64,000 bases of DNA from positions 248,001 through 312,000 of the forward strand of contig NZ_JACRSO010000003.1 of the NCBI RefSeq assembly GCF_014384745.1, given 5' to 3'. This stretch comes from Luoshenia tenuis. Lineage in GTDB: Bacteria > Bacillota > Clostridia > Christensenellales > GCA-900066905. The position numbers and the translations under genes were made by a program. Every line of letters starts with the position of its first letter. Position 1 is the first letter of the stretch. The notes under the pieces are model-generated. The model was not told the origin of the DNA. It worked only from the letters and a program-made list of their open reading frames with translations, and made no database searches. Positions 57,705 through 64,000 of the stretch are shown here, piece after piece.

Positions 57705-57880
57705 AAATTAACACCTCTTTTGTGAAAAATCGTGAATTTCTATTGCTCTTAACGGCATTTTTTATTATTATAAGTCGTGATGTTTAGGAATGTCTATCCC
57801 GGCGCTTAATTTCTCATTTGGACACAGGTGATGAAAATCGTGAACGAATTTACTCATAAACAATCAAAGGAGCCAATGGT
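57705..57880. promoter_or_regulatory. Divergent rhaA/deoR-type regulatory region
   Basis: The 176-base gap contains TAGACA-18-TATAAT on the minus strand toward rhaA (near 57770-57800). The hexamer TCGTGA occurs three times (57730, 57775 and 57838 on the plus strand), with A/T-rich flanks. DeoR proteins often bind such short direct repeats. One copy is close to the predicted rha start and another just before the regulator gene. Confidence 0.5.
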
Positions 57881-58642
57881 ATGTTAGCGGTTGAAAGAAT
57901 GCAGGAGATATTGCACTGGCTGCGGGAGCGGCGCGTGGCTACGGTGGAGGAGCTGGCGGAAAAGTTTGACGTCAGCGGCGCGACGATCCGCCGCGATTTA
58001 GAGCGCATGGAGCGCAACGGGCTTTTGCAGCGCACCCACGGTGGGGCGGTGTTGATGGAGGGCAGCGGGCAGGATGCGCCGTTTTTGCTGCGCCAGGCCC
58101 AGTCCCGCCAGGCGAAAGAGCGCATTGCCCGGGCGGCGCTGACCTTTGTACAGGACGGACAGACGGTGCTGATGGACTCCTCCTCCACGACGTTGCAGCT
58201 GGCCCCGCTATTGGGGCAGCGCAGCGGCCTTACGGTGGTGACCAACGGGCTGCGCGCCGCCGAGATGCTGGGCGAGTGCGGCAATATACAGGTGCTTTGC
58301 ACCGGCGGACGGCTGCGCGAAAATGCCGTGTCGCTGGTGGGCGGCACGGCGATGGCGTTTCTGGCCAATATCCAGGTGGATGTGGCGTTTATCTCCTGCC
58401 GGGGCTTTAGCATCGAGGCCGGGGCGACGGAGGGTTCCATCGAGGAGGCGGAGCTTAAGCGCGTAATGCTGGCCCACGCCCGGCGCAAGGTGCTGCTTTG
58501 CGATTACTCCAAGGTGGGCGAGGTGTTTTTGCACAAGCTGATCGACGCCAAGGAGCTAAGCGGGCTGATCTGCGAGAACGTGCTGCCCGAGGATGCGCGC
58601 GCGTATTTAGAGCAGCACGGGGTACAGGTCATTCAGGCCTAG
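57881..58642 (+). CDS. DeoR family transcriptional regulator of the rhamnose operon
   Basis: The 253-residue protein has the DeoR helix-turn-helix (about 3-57: RMQEILHWLRERRVATVEELAEKFDVSGATIRRDLERME) and then a sugar-phosphate-binding domain with VLMDSSSTTLQLAPLL, TVVTNGLRAAE and GGRLRENAVSLVG, which sense phosphorylated sugars. AGGAG is eight bases before the ATG. Its divergent position suggests it represses the rha operon until rhamnulose 1-phosphate or a related sugar phosphate appears. It overlaps the 3' end of the convergent gene by four bases. Confidence 0.93.
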   Translation: MLAVERMQEILHWLRERRVATVEELAEKFDVSGATIRRDLERMERNGLLQRTHGGAVLMEGSGQDAPFLLRQAQSRQAKERIARAALTFVQDGQTVLMDSSSTTLQLAPLLGQRSGLTVVTNGLRAAEMLGECGNIQVLCTGGRLRENAVSLVGGTAMAFLANIQVDVAFISCRGFSIEAGATEGSIEEAELKRVMLAHARRKVLLCDYSKVGEVFLHKLIDAKELSGLICENVLPEDARAYLEQHGVQVIQA

Positions 58643-59715
58643 TGGGCGCGGATGTTATCGATCTTATAGCGCGAGGCGTCGTCGGCATGGCTGGCCCAAT
58701 CCAGCGTCAGATAGCGCATGGTGCGTAGGCCCCCCTGCAGGGGTGAGGCCAGGGCGAAGGTATCCTCGGGCGTGAAGCCGCCGAACTTGGGCGCGGCGAT
58801 AAAATCGAAATCCCCGGTAAATTCATAGACCATGGACTGATCCAACCCTGTGCGCAGCGCAGGGTTGATGTATTTTTGGGCTTCCTCCCAAAGCCCCAAG
58901 CGCAGCGCATCAAAAAAACAGCGCGCGGTTTCCTGGCGGGTGGTGGGTACCCGCAGATAGGGCTGCTGGGCCGAGACCTGGGCACGCTTGACGCCGCCGG
59001 CCGCGGAAATGGAGCCGGAAAGCTGCCAGCCGCGGAAGGTATCGCTGTACGTATGCCAGGTAACGGCGTTGGGAACCTCCCCGTCCTCTACCGTCAGCTC
59101 GTCGGCCGGGGTATCCACAAGGGTGGCAAACCGGCCCCGCGCGCAGGTAATCACCAGCAGCTGGGTGCGCCCGTCGTACCGCTTGAACTGGCAAAGCAGG
59201 TCGTCCCCCACCTCATGGGTGAAGGTGGCGGGCGTAAGGGTGTATTCCGCGCTGCAGCCGGGCAAAAGGCGGTTATAAACGGTATGGCCGCCGGGCAAAC
59301 CGGCAATACTCAAATGGATGCCCGCCGGCGTCCATTGCAGGGTGATGAGATAATCGCCGCTGCCAAAATCGTGGCGCAGCTGGCTTAGGATGCGTACGTC
59401 CTCGGGCGCGGGCGGCAGCACCATGGGCGATAAGCAGACCTCGGCCACGTTGCCCGGCCAGAGGGTGACCTCCATGCCTTCAGCGGCGCCGGGAGGCATC
59501 AGCGCCCCATCCCGGAAGCTAAAGGCGCAGCTGCGCGCGACCAGGCGCTTGCCCTCGACCGGCGCGGCGGGCAGCGCCTCGATAAAAGCCTCGCCGTTTT
59601 CCGGCAGGGGGAAAACCGTGGCGCCAGGGGGCACGAAGCGCCCATTGACCCGGTAGCGGGTGGGGTATTCCGGATGAGCGATAAGGGACAAGATGGGCAG
59701 CGCCGTCGTTTGCAT
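58639..59715 (-). CDS. Unknown cytosolic beta-rich protein
   Basis: The 358-residue protein has no signal peptide, membrane helix or metal motif that I can name. It begins QTTALPILSLIAHPEYPTRYRVNGRFVPPG, and short beta-rich phrases (VVLP, LITLQWTPAGIHLSIAGLPGGHTVYNRLLPG) recur. It ends WASHADDASRYKIDNIRAH. The starting methionine is weakly supported by AGGAGG 10 bases upstream. The gene lies between the rha regulator and asnS, so no partner is obvious. Function unknown. Confidence 0.6.
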   Translation of the reverse strand: MQTTALPILSLIAHPEYPTRYRVNGRFVPPGATVFPLPENGEAFIEALPAAPVEGKRLVARSCAFSFRDGALMPPGAAEGMEVTLWPGNVAEVCLSPMVLPPAPEDVRILSQLRHDFGSGDYLITLQWTPAGIHLSIAGLPGGHTVYNRLLPGCSAEYTLTPATFTHEVGDDLLCQFKRYDGRTQLLVITCARGRFATLVDTPADELTVEDGEVPNAVTWHTYSDTFRGWQLSGSISAAGGVKRAQVSAQQPYLRVPTTRQETARCFFDALRLGLWEEAQKYINPALRTGLDQSMVYEFTGDFDFIAAPKFGGFTPEDTFALASPLQGGLRTMRYLTLDWASHADDASRYKIDNIRAH

Positions 59716-59811
59716 CTTAAAACCTCCTTGTGTTTGAGCGTGGAACTAGTACAGCATACGCAGGGCGGGGTGAAAATATGTTTCATCACGCCTATATGGG
59801 GCGGCGGGCGC

Positions 59812-59840
59812 TTGCGCTTTGCATGGGGCAAGGGTATAAT
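59812..59840 (+). promoter_or_regulatory. Promoter of asnS
   Basis: TTGCGC (59812-59817) and TATAAT (59835-59840) with 17 bases between them. The leader that follows (100 bases) has a CCCGGGG hairpin but no T-box. Confidence 0.6.
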
Positions 59841-59941
59841 ATTGCAAGTGACGAAAAACAATATCTTCCAATTATAAATGAGGAACCGACAAAGATTGAT
59901 CCCGGGGGAGCACCCCGGGTTTAGAGAGGAGCACCTTTGCT

Positions 59942-61336
59942 ATGACCAAGACCACCGTGGCGGCGTTGAAGAACACAGCCAGCCAATTGGACGGGCAAAC
60001 GATCACCTTGAGCGGATGGGTGCGCACCGTGCGCGACTCCAAGGCCCTGGGCTTTATCGAGCTCAACGATGGGAGCTGCTTTTCTTCCATCCAGATCGTC
60101 TTTACGGAAGAAAAACTGGAGAACTTTAAGCAGATCGCCAAGCTCTCCGTGGGCAGTGCCATTACCGTAGAGGGGACGCTGGTGCTGACCCCCGGGGCGC
60201 GCCAGCCCTATGAGGTGCAGGCCGAGTGCATCGCCATTGAGGGAGATTGCCCGCCGGATTATCCGCTGCAAAAAAAGCGGCATTCCTTTGAGTTTTTGCG
60301 GCAGATGGCGCCGCTGCGGCCCCGCACCAACACCTTTGCGGCGGTGTTCCGGGTGCGCTCGCTTTGCGCTTACGCCATCCATAAATTCTTCCAGGAGCGG
60401 GGCTTTGTCTATGTGCACACCCCCATCATCACGGCCAGCGACTGCGAGGGCGCGGGCGAAATGTTCCAGGTGACCACGATGGACCTAAACGACATCCCCA
60501 AAGACGGGGAGGGAAACGTGGATTACGGCCAGGACTTTTTCGGCAAGCAGGCCAACCTGACGGTGAGCGGCCAGCTCAACGTGGAGCCGTTTGCGCTCTC
60601 CATGCGCAGCGTGTACACCTTTGGCCCCACCTTCCGGGCGGAGAATTCCAATACGCCCCGGCATGCGGCGGAGTTTTGGATGATCGAGCCGGAGATCGCC
60701 TTTGCCGACCTGGACGACGATATGGCCCTGGCCGAGGACATGGTAAAGTACATCATCAACTACGTTTTGGAGCAGGCGCCCGACGAGATCGCCTTTTTCA
60801 ACCAGTTTGTGGATAAGGGGCTGCTGGAGCGGCTGAAAAACGTGGCCGGGTCCGATTTTGGCCGCGTGAGCTATACCGAGGCGATCGAGCTGCTGCAAAA
60901 GAGCGGCCGCAATTTCCAGTACCCGGTGGCGTGGGGATGCGACCTGCAGACCGAGCACGAGCGCTACCTTTCCGAGGAGGTATTTGCCCGGCCGGTATTT
61001 GTGACCGGTTACCCCAAGGAGATCAAGGCCTTTTACATGCGGATGAACGAGGATGGCAAGACCGTGGCGGCCATGGATCTGCTGGTGCCGGGCATTGGCG
61101 AGCTGATCGGCGGCAGCCAGCGCGAGGAGCGCGAGGAAGTGCTGGTTTCCCGCATCGAGGAGCTGGGCATGCGCAAGGAGGACTATACCTGGTACATCAA
61201 TACCCGGCGCTACGGCGGCTGCAAGCACGCGGGTTACGGCCTGGGCTTTGAGCGGATGATCATGTACTTAACGGGCATGAGCAATATCCGCGATGTGCTG
61301 CCCTACCCCCGCACGGTGGGTACGGCGGAGTATTAA
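59942..61336 (+). CDS. asnS: Asparaginyl-tRNA synthetase
   Basis: AsnRS charges tRNA-Asn directly. The 464-residue class IIb enzyme has an N-terminal OB-fold anticodon domain (about 14-105, GQTITLSGWVRTVRDSKALGFIELNDGSC). The catalytic core follows: FGPTFRAENSNTPRHAAEFWMIEPE (motif 2) and GLGFERMIMYLTGMSNIRDVLPYPRT (motif 3). AGGAG is about ten bases upstream. Unlike ileS and serS, no T-box leader is visible. Confidence 0.97.
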   Translation: MTKTTVAALKNTASQLDGQTITLSGWVRTVRDSKALGFIELNDGSCFSSIQIVFTEEKLENFKQIAKLSVGSAITVEGTLVLTPGARQPYEVQAECIAIEGDCPPDYPLQKKRHSFEFLRQMAPLRPRTNTFAAVFRVRSLCAYAIHKFFQERGFVYVHTPIITASDCEGAGEMFQVTTMDLNDIPKDGEGNVDYGQDFFGKQANLTVSGQLNVEPFALSMRSVYTFGPTFRAENSNTPRHAAEFWMIEPEIAFADLDDDMALAEDMVKYIINYVLEQAPDEIAFFNQFVDKGLLERLKNVAGSDFGRVSYTEAIELLQKSGRNFQYPVAWGCDLQTEHERYLSEEVFARPVFVTGYPKEIKAFYMRMNEDGKTVAAMDLLVPGIGELIGGSQREEREEVLVSRIEELGMRKEDYTWYINTRRYGGCKHAGYGLGFERMIMYLTGMSNIRDVLPYPRTVGTAEY

Positions 61337-61339
61337 GCG

Positions 61340-61384
61340 ATGAAAAAGGCGCGCAGGGGTTTGCCTCTGCGCGCTTTTTCTGTA
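61340..61384 (+). terminator. Terminator of asnS
   Basis: AAAAGGCGCGCAG pairs with CTGCGCGCTTTTT around GGGTTTGCC. Confidence 0.85.
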
Positions 61385-61476
61385 CAATGCATCGATATTT
61401 CAGCGCGCAGGTGAGATTGCGCGCCGGGCCGCCGGAATGATAATATAAGGATAGAAAAAACGGGGGAGGACGAAAG

Positions 61477-62703
61477 ATGGCTGCGGACAGGACTATACTG
61501 CATTGCGATTGCAACGGCTACTACGCATCGGTAGAGTGCCTGTTCCGCCCGGAACTGCGGGAGGTGCCCATGGCGGTGTGTGGCGACCCGGATAGCCGCC
61601 ACGGCATCATTCTGGCAAAAAACGAGCTGGCCAAGCGCTATGGCGTGGTAACGGCGGAGACCATCTGGCAGGCAAAGCGCAAGTGCCCGGAGCTGACGTT
61701 GGTGGCGCCCCACCACGATGCATACAGCCGCATCTCAAAGCAGATCAACGAGATCTACGGCCAATATACCGACCGGGTGGAGGCCTTCTCCATCGACGAG
61801 AGCTGGCTGGATGTGACGGGCAGCCTGCACCTGTTCGGCACCGGACGCCAGATCGCCGACGAGCTGCGCCGGCGCATCCGCGAGGAGATCGGCGTGACCA
61901 TATCGGTAGGCGTTTCCTTCAATAAAGTATTTGCCAAGCTGGGCAGCGATTATAAAAAGCCGGACGCCACCACGGAGATCACCCGGGAGAATTACCGGGA
62001 CATCCTCTTTCCCCTGCCGGTGCGGGATATGATCTTCATCGGCCATCGCGCGGCGGAGACGCTGCAAAAGGTAGGCGTCAAGACCATTGGCGACCTGGCC
62101 GGGACGGAGATGGAGAAGCTGACCGCGCTTTTGGGCAAGGCCGGGCAGACGATGTGGCGCTACGCCAACGGCCTGGACGATGCGCCCGTACTGCGGCCGG
62201 ATGAACAGGAGGCGGCCAAGTCCATCGGCAATGGGATCACGTTCGCCCACAACCTGGAGACCGAGCAGGATGTGCGCGCCGGGATACTGGCGCTGGCCGA
62301 TACGGTGGGCAGGCGCCTGCGCCGCCACAAGGTCAAATGCACGGTGGTACAGCTGCAGATCAAGGACCCTGACCTGAAAGTGATCTCCCGCCAGCGCAGC
62401 CTGGAGCGCCCCACGGACCTTAGCGGGGAGATCGCCCGGGAGGCTATGGAGCTGCTCTGTGAGGCCTGGCCCAAGGGTAAGCCCATCCGCATGATGTCGG
62501 TCACCGGGGCGGGGCTGGTGGGCGAGGGGGCGGCAGAGCAGCTGAACCTGTTTGACAGCGGGGAGGACCGGGCGCGCCGGGGGCAGCTGGAGCAGGCGCT
62601 GGACGCCATCGAGGGCCGGTTCGGAAGGGGAACGGTGCGCCGCGGCTCGCTTTTAAACAGCGATATTATGAGCGACCGAAAGCGCCCGGGAGAGGACCGG
62701 TAA
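61477..62703 (+). CDS. dinB: DNA polymerase IV (DinB/Y-family)
   Basis: DinB copies past damaged bases. The 408-residue protein has the palm acids Asp11 (HCDCNGYYASVE) and Asp107-Glu108 (SIDESWLD), the helix-hairpin-helix region near IFIGHRAAETLQKVGVKTIGDLA, the little-finger domain, and the clamp-binding motif QLNLF near residue 353. GGAGG is seven bases upstream. A terminator (62719-62747) ends the gene. LexA boxes are not obvious upstream. Confidence 0.95.
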   Translation: MAADRTILHCDCNGYYASVECLFRPELREVPMAVCGDPDSRHGIILAKNELAKRYGVVTAETIWQAKRKCPELTLVAPHHDAYSRISKQINEIYGQYTDRVEAFSIDESWLDVTGSLHLFGTGRQIADELRRRIREEIGVTISVGVSFNKVFAKLGSDYKKPDATTEITRENYRDILFPLPVRDMIFIGHRAAETLQKVGVKTIGDLAGTEMEKLTALLGKAGQTMWRYANGLDDAPVLRPDEQEAAKSIGNGITFAHNLETEQDVRAGILALADTVGRRLRRHKVKCTVVQLQIKDPDLKVISRQRSLERPTDLSGEIAREAMELLCEAWPKGKPIRMMSVTGAGLVGEGAAEQLNLFDSGEDRARRGQLEQALDAIEGRFGRGTVRRGSLLNSDIMSDRKRPGEDR

Positions 62704-62716
62704 GCGGTATAACTTA

Positions 62717-62748
62717 TAAAGCGCTCCCGTGGGGGCGCTTTTTTTGTC
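62717..62748 (+). terminator. Terminator of dinB
   Basis: AAAGCGCTCCC pairs with GGGGGCGCTTT and is followed by TTTTTTT. Confidence 0.8.
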
Positions 62749-62896
62749 GGCGATGGACAGAGAAGCGCGTATTTGTGCTATAATATCTGCATTCAGCGCA
62801 GCGTCGTGCGCGTCCGGCCTTTGGCGGGCATTTAAAGCAAAATGGTGAGGGTATGCCATGGCGGCATCCGAACAGAAATAACAGGGGGTAAGACCA

Positions 62897-64000
62897 ATGG
62901 CGCAAAAGAAGAGAAGACCGCAGGGCCGTTTTTTTGTGATCCTGCTGCTGCTCCTGGCACTGATCGCCGGGACCGTATGGGCGGCCAGCGGCGGTATGTG
63001 GCAGCTGATGCGGGGCGAACAGGCGCAGGCCACGCCCAGCCCGGAGCCGACAGTGGAGCAGGCGCAGGCCACGCCAACGCCCGAGCCTACGCCTCAACCG
63101 CCGGTGGATATCCAGATCAGCGTGGTGGGGGATGTGATGACCCACGATAACCAGATCAAATCCGCCAAAAACGAGGATGGCACTTATTCCTTTGAGGACG
63201 TATTTGCTACCATTGCGCCCACCCTCTCACGGGCCGACCTGACCCTGGCCAACCTGGAGACCACCTGCGCGGGGGAGGCGGCCCGGGGCTACACCGGATA
63301 TCCGACCTTTAACAGCCCCGAGACCTTGTTGGACGCGCTGAAAGGCGCGGGGGTAGACGTGCTGACCCTGGCCAACAACCATATCTGCGACCGGAAGAAG
63401 GACGGCATCATTAATACCGTGCAAAATGTGGCTGACCGGGGCTTTATGCAGACCGGCGCTTTTGCCACCCAGGAGGATGCGGAAAAGATCCTGATCGCGG
63501 ATGTGAAGGGGGTAAAGGTGGCCATACTGGCGTACAGCTATGCCTTTAACGGCATGGAGGAGACCATCCCCCAAGAGGACCGGAGCTGGATGCTGAACCA
63601 GATCGACATGGGCAAGATCAAGCGGAACATAAAAAAGGCCAAGGAAGAGGGCGCGGACGTGGTGATCTGCTGCGTGCACTGGGGGGAGGAATACACCCGC
63701 CAGCCCAACGCCACCCAGAAAAAGCAGGCCGATGAGATCCTCTCCCTAGGATGCGATATCATCTTTGGCAGCCATCCGCACATGCTCCAGCCCATCGAGC
63801 GGCGCACGGTGACGAACAGCGACGGCAGCACCCGGGAGGCGCTGGTGGTATGGTCCCTGGGCAACTTCCTCTCGGACCAGCGGGCGCAGTACAAGGACAC
63901 CGGCATGATGGTGGAGGTAAACCTGCAAAAGGATATGCAGACCGGCGCGATCACCATTGGCGAGGTGGGCTATACCCCCACCTATGTGGCACGCACCCCC
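62897..64000 (+). CDS. CapA family metallophosphatase-like protein (partial, 3' end missing)
   Basis: The gene is cut by the window end; 368 residues are visible. An N-terminal signal anchor (about 12-31) is followed by a repeated TPSPEPT/TPTPEPT linker and then the CapA domain: ISVVGDVMTHDNQIKSA, LANLETTCAG, LTLANNHICDRKKDGI, CCVHWGEEYTRQPN, IFGSHPHMLQPIE and VVWSLGNFLSDQ. This is the calcineurin-like metal-binding set seen in PgsA/CapA proteins of poly-gamma-glutamate capsules. Many clostridial members act outside capsule synthesis. A TATAAT lies at 62779-62784, and the neighbours give no further clue. Confidence 0.92.
   Translation, partial: MAQKKRRPQGRFFVILLLLLALIAGTVWAASGGMWQLMRGEQAQATPSPEPTVEQAQATPTPEPTPQPPVDIQISVVGDVMTHDNQIKSAKNEDGTYSFEDVFATIAPTLSRADLTLANLETTCAGEAARGYTGYPTFNSPETLLDALKGAGVDVLTLANNHICDRKKDGIINTVQNVADRGFMQTGAFATQEDAEKILIADVKGVKVAILAYSYAFNGMEETIPQEDRSWMLNQIDMGKIKRNIKKAKEEGADVVICCVHWGEEYTRQPNATQKKQADEILSLGCDIIFGSHPHMLQPIERRTVTNSDGSTREALVVWSLGNFLSDQRAQYKDTGMMVEVNLQKDMQTGAITIGEVGYTPTYVARTP

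Noticed and set aside
1..64000. CRISPR array, rRNA operon, prophage or insertion sequence
   Set aside because: No regular spaced repeats, rRNA sequence, capsid or transposase frames, or terminal inverted repeats of an IS were seen.

Overview
The window looks like a chromosomal segment of a fairly GC-rich member of the Clostridia. The case rests on two T-box leaders (ileS, serS), a TPP riboswitch, strong AGGAGG ribosome-binding sites, sigma-A promoters with 17-bp spacers, frequent TTG/GTG starts, a Spo0A-type DNA-binding domain, CvpA, TraX and a DUF5711-like protein. I see no rRNA, CRISPR array, phage module, plasmid origin or transposase. A Christensenellales-like gut commensal is a guess only.

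Layout. 1-163: the C-terminal end of a TldD/PmbA protein. 164-870: no protein gene, but a promoter, about 580 bases of structured sequence and a strong terminator, which together suggest a large non-coding RNA. 871-10362: deoB, a MoaF-like protein, a MarR/flavodoxin pair, T-box-ileS, a methyltransferase and an RluA-type pseudouridine synthase. 10450-17969: an unknown two-helix protein, a LacI regulator, a broken ybaK gene (in-frame amber codon plus a perfect 111-bp tandem duplication) and a sugar block (Gfo/Idh oxidoreductase, two aldo/keto reductases, GH43). 18098-19126: rpsF-ssb-rpsR. 19203-24680 (minus strand): GrpB-like, Apt-like, a purine permease with a 295-nt structured leader, a radical SAM protein, GNAT and GGDEF. 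25062-30266: a PTS IIC-like transporter, T-box-serS, a SIS isomerase, TraX and a second Gfo/Idh protein. 30707-38612: tRNA-Arg(ACG), a MacB-like membrane protein, an RpiB-like isomerase, adenine deaminase, a three-gene split phosphorelay (receiver/winged-helix, HPt, free-standing Spo0A C-domain), CvpA and a membrane beta-propeller protein. 39231-44469: a U32 peptidase, a MalY-type lyase, PHP and GH172. 44534-48284: a probable second non-coding RNA, aroK, a TipAL-type MerR regulator, two very small genes and lysA. 48456-52931: a TPP riboswitch followed by thiC-thiD-thiM-thiE-HAD. 53344-58642: a rhamnose operon with a divergent DeoR regulator. 59942-64000: asnS, dinB and a partial capA.

How the parts work together. 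The thiamine operon makes HMP-PP (ThiC, ThiD), salvages thiazole (ThiM) and joins the two (ThiE) under TPP control. The window shows no thiazole synthesis genes. The rha genes isomerise, phosphorylate and cleave L-rhamnose and add an SMP-30 lactonase. DeoB, adenine deaminase, the Apt-like enzyme and the NCS2 permease are scattered purine-salvage genes. The most unusual items are the two candidate structured RNAs (about 234-812 plus, about 44534-44738 minus), the split Spo0A/HPt/receiver locus with its repeat-rich upstream region, the long permease leader and the doubly damaged ybaK.
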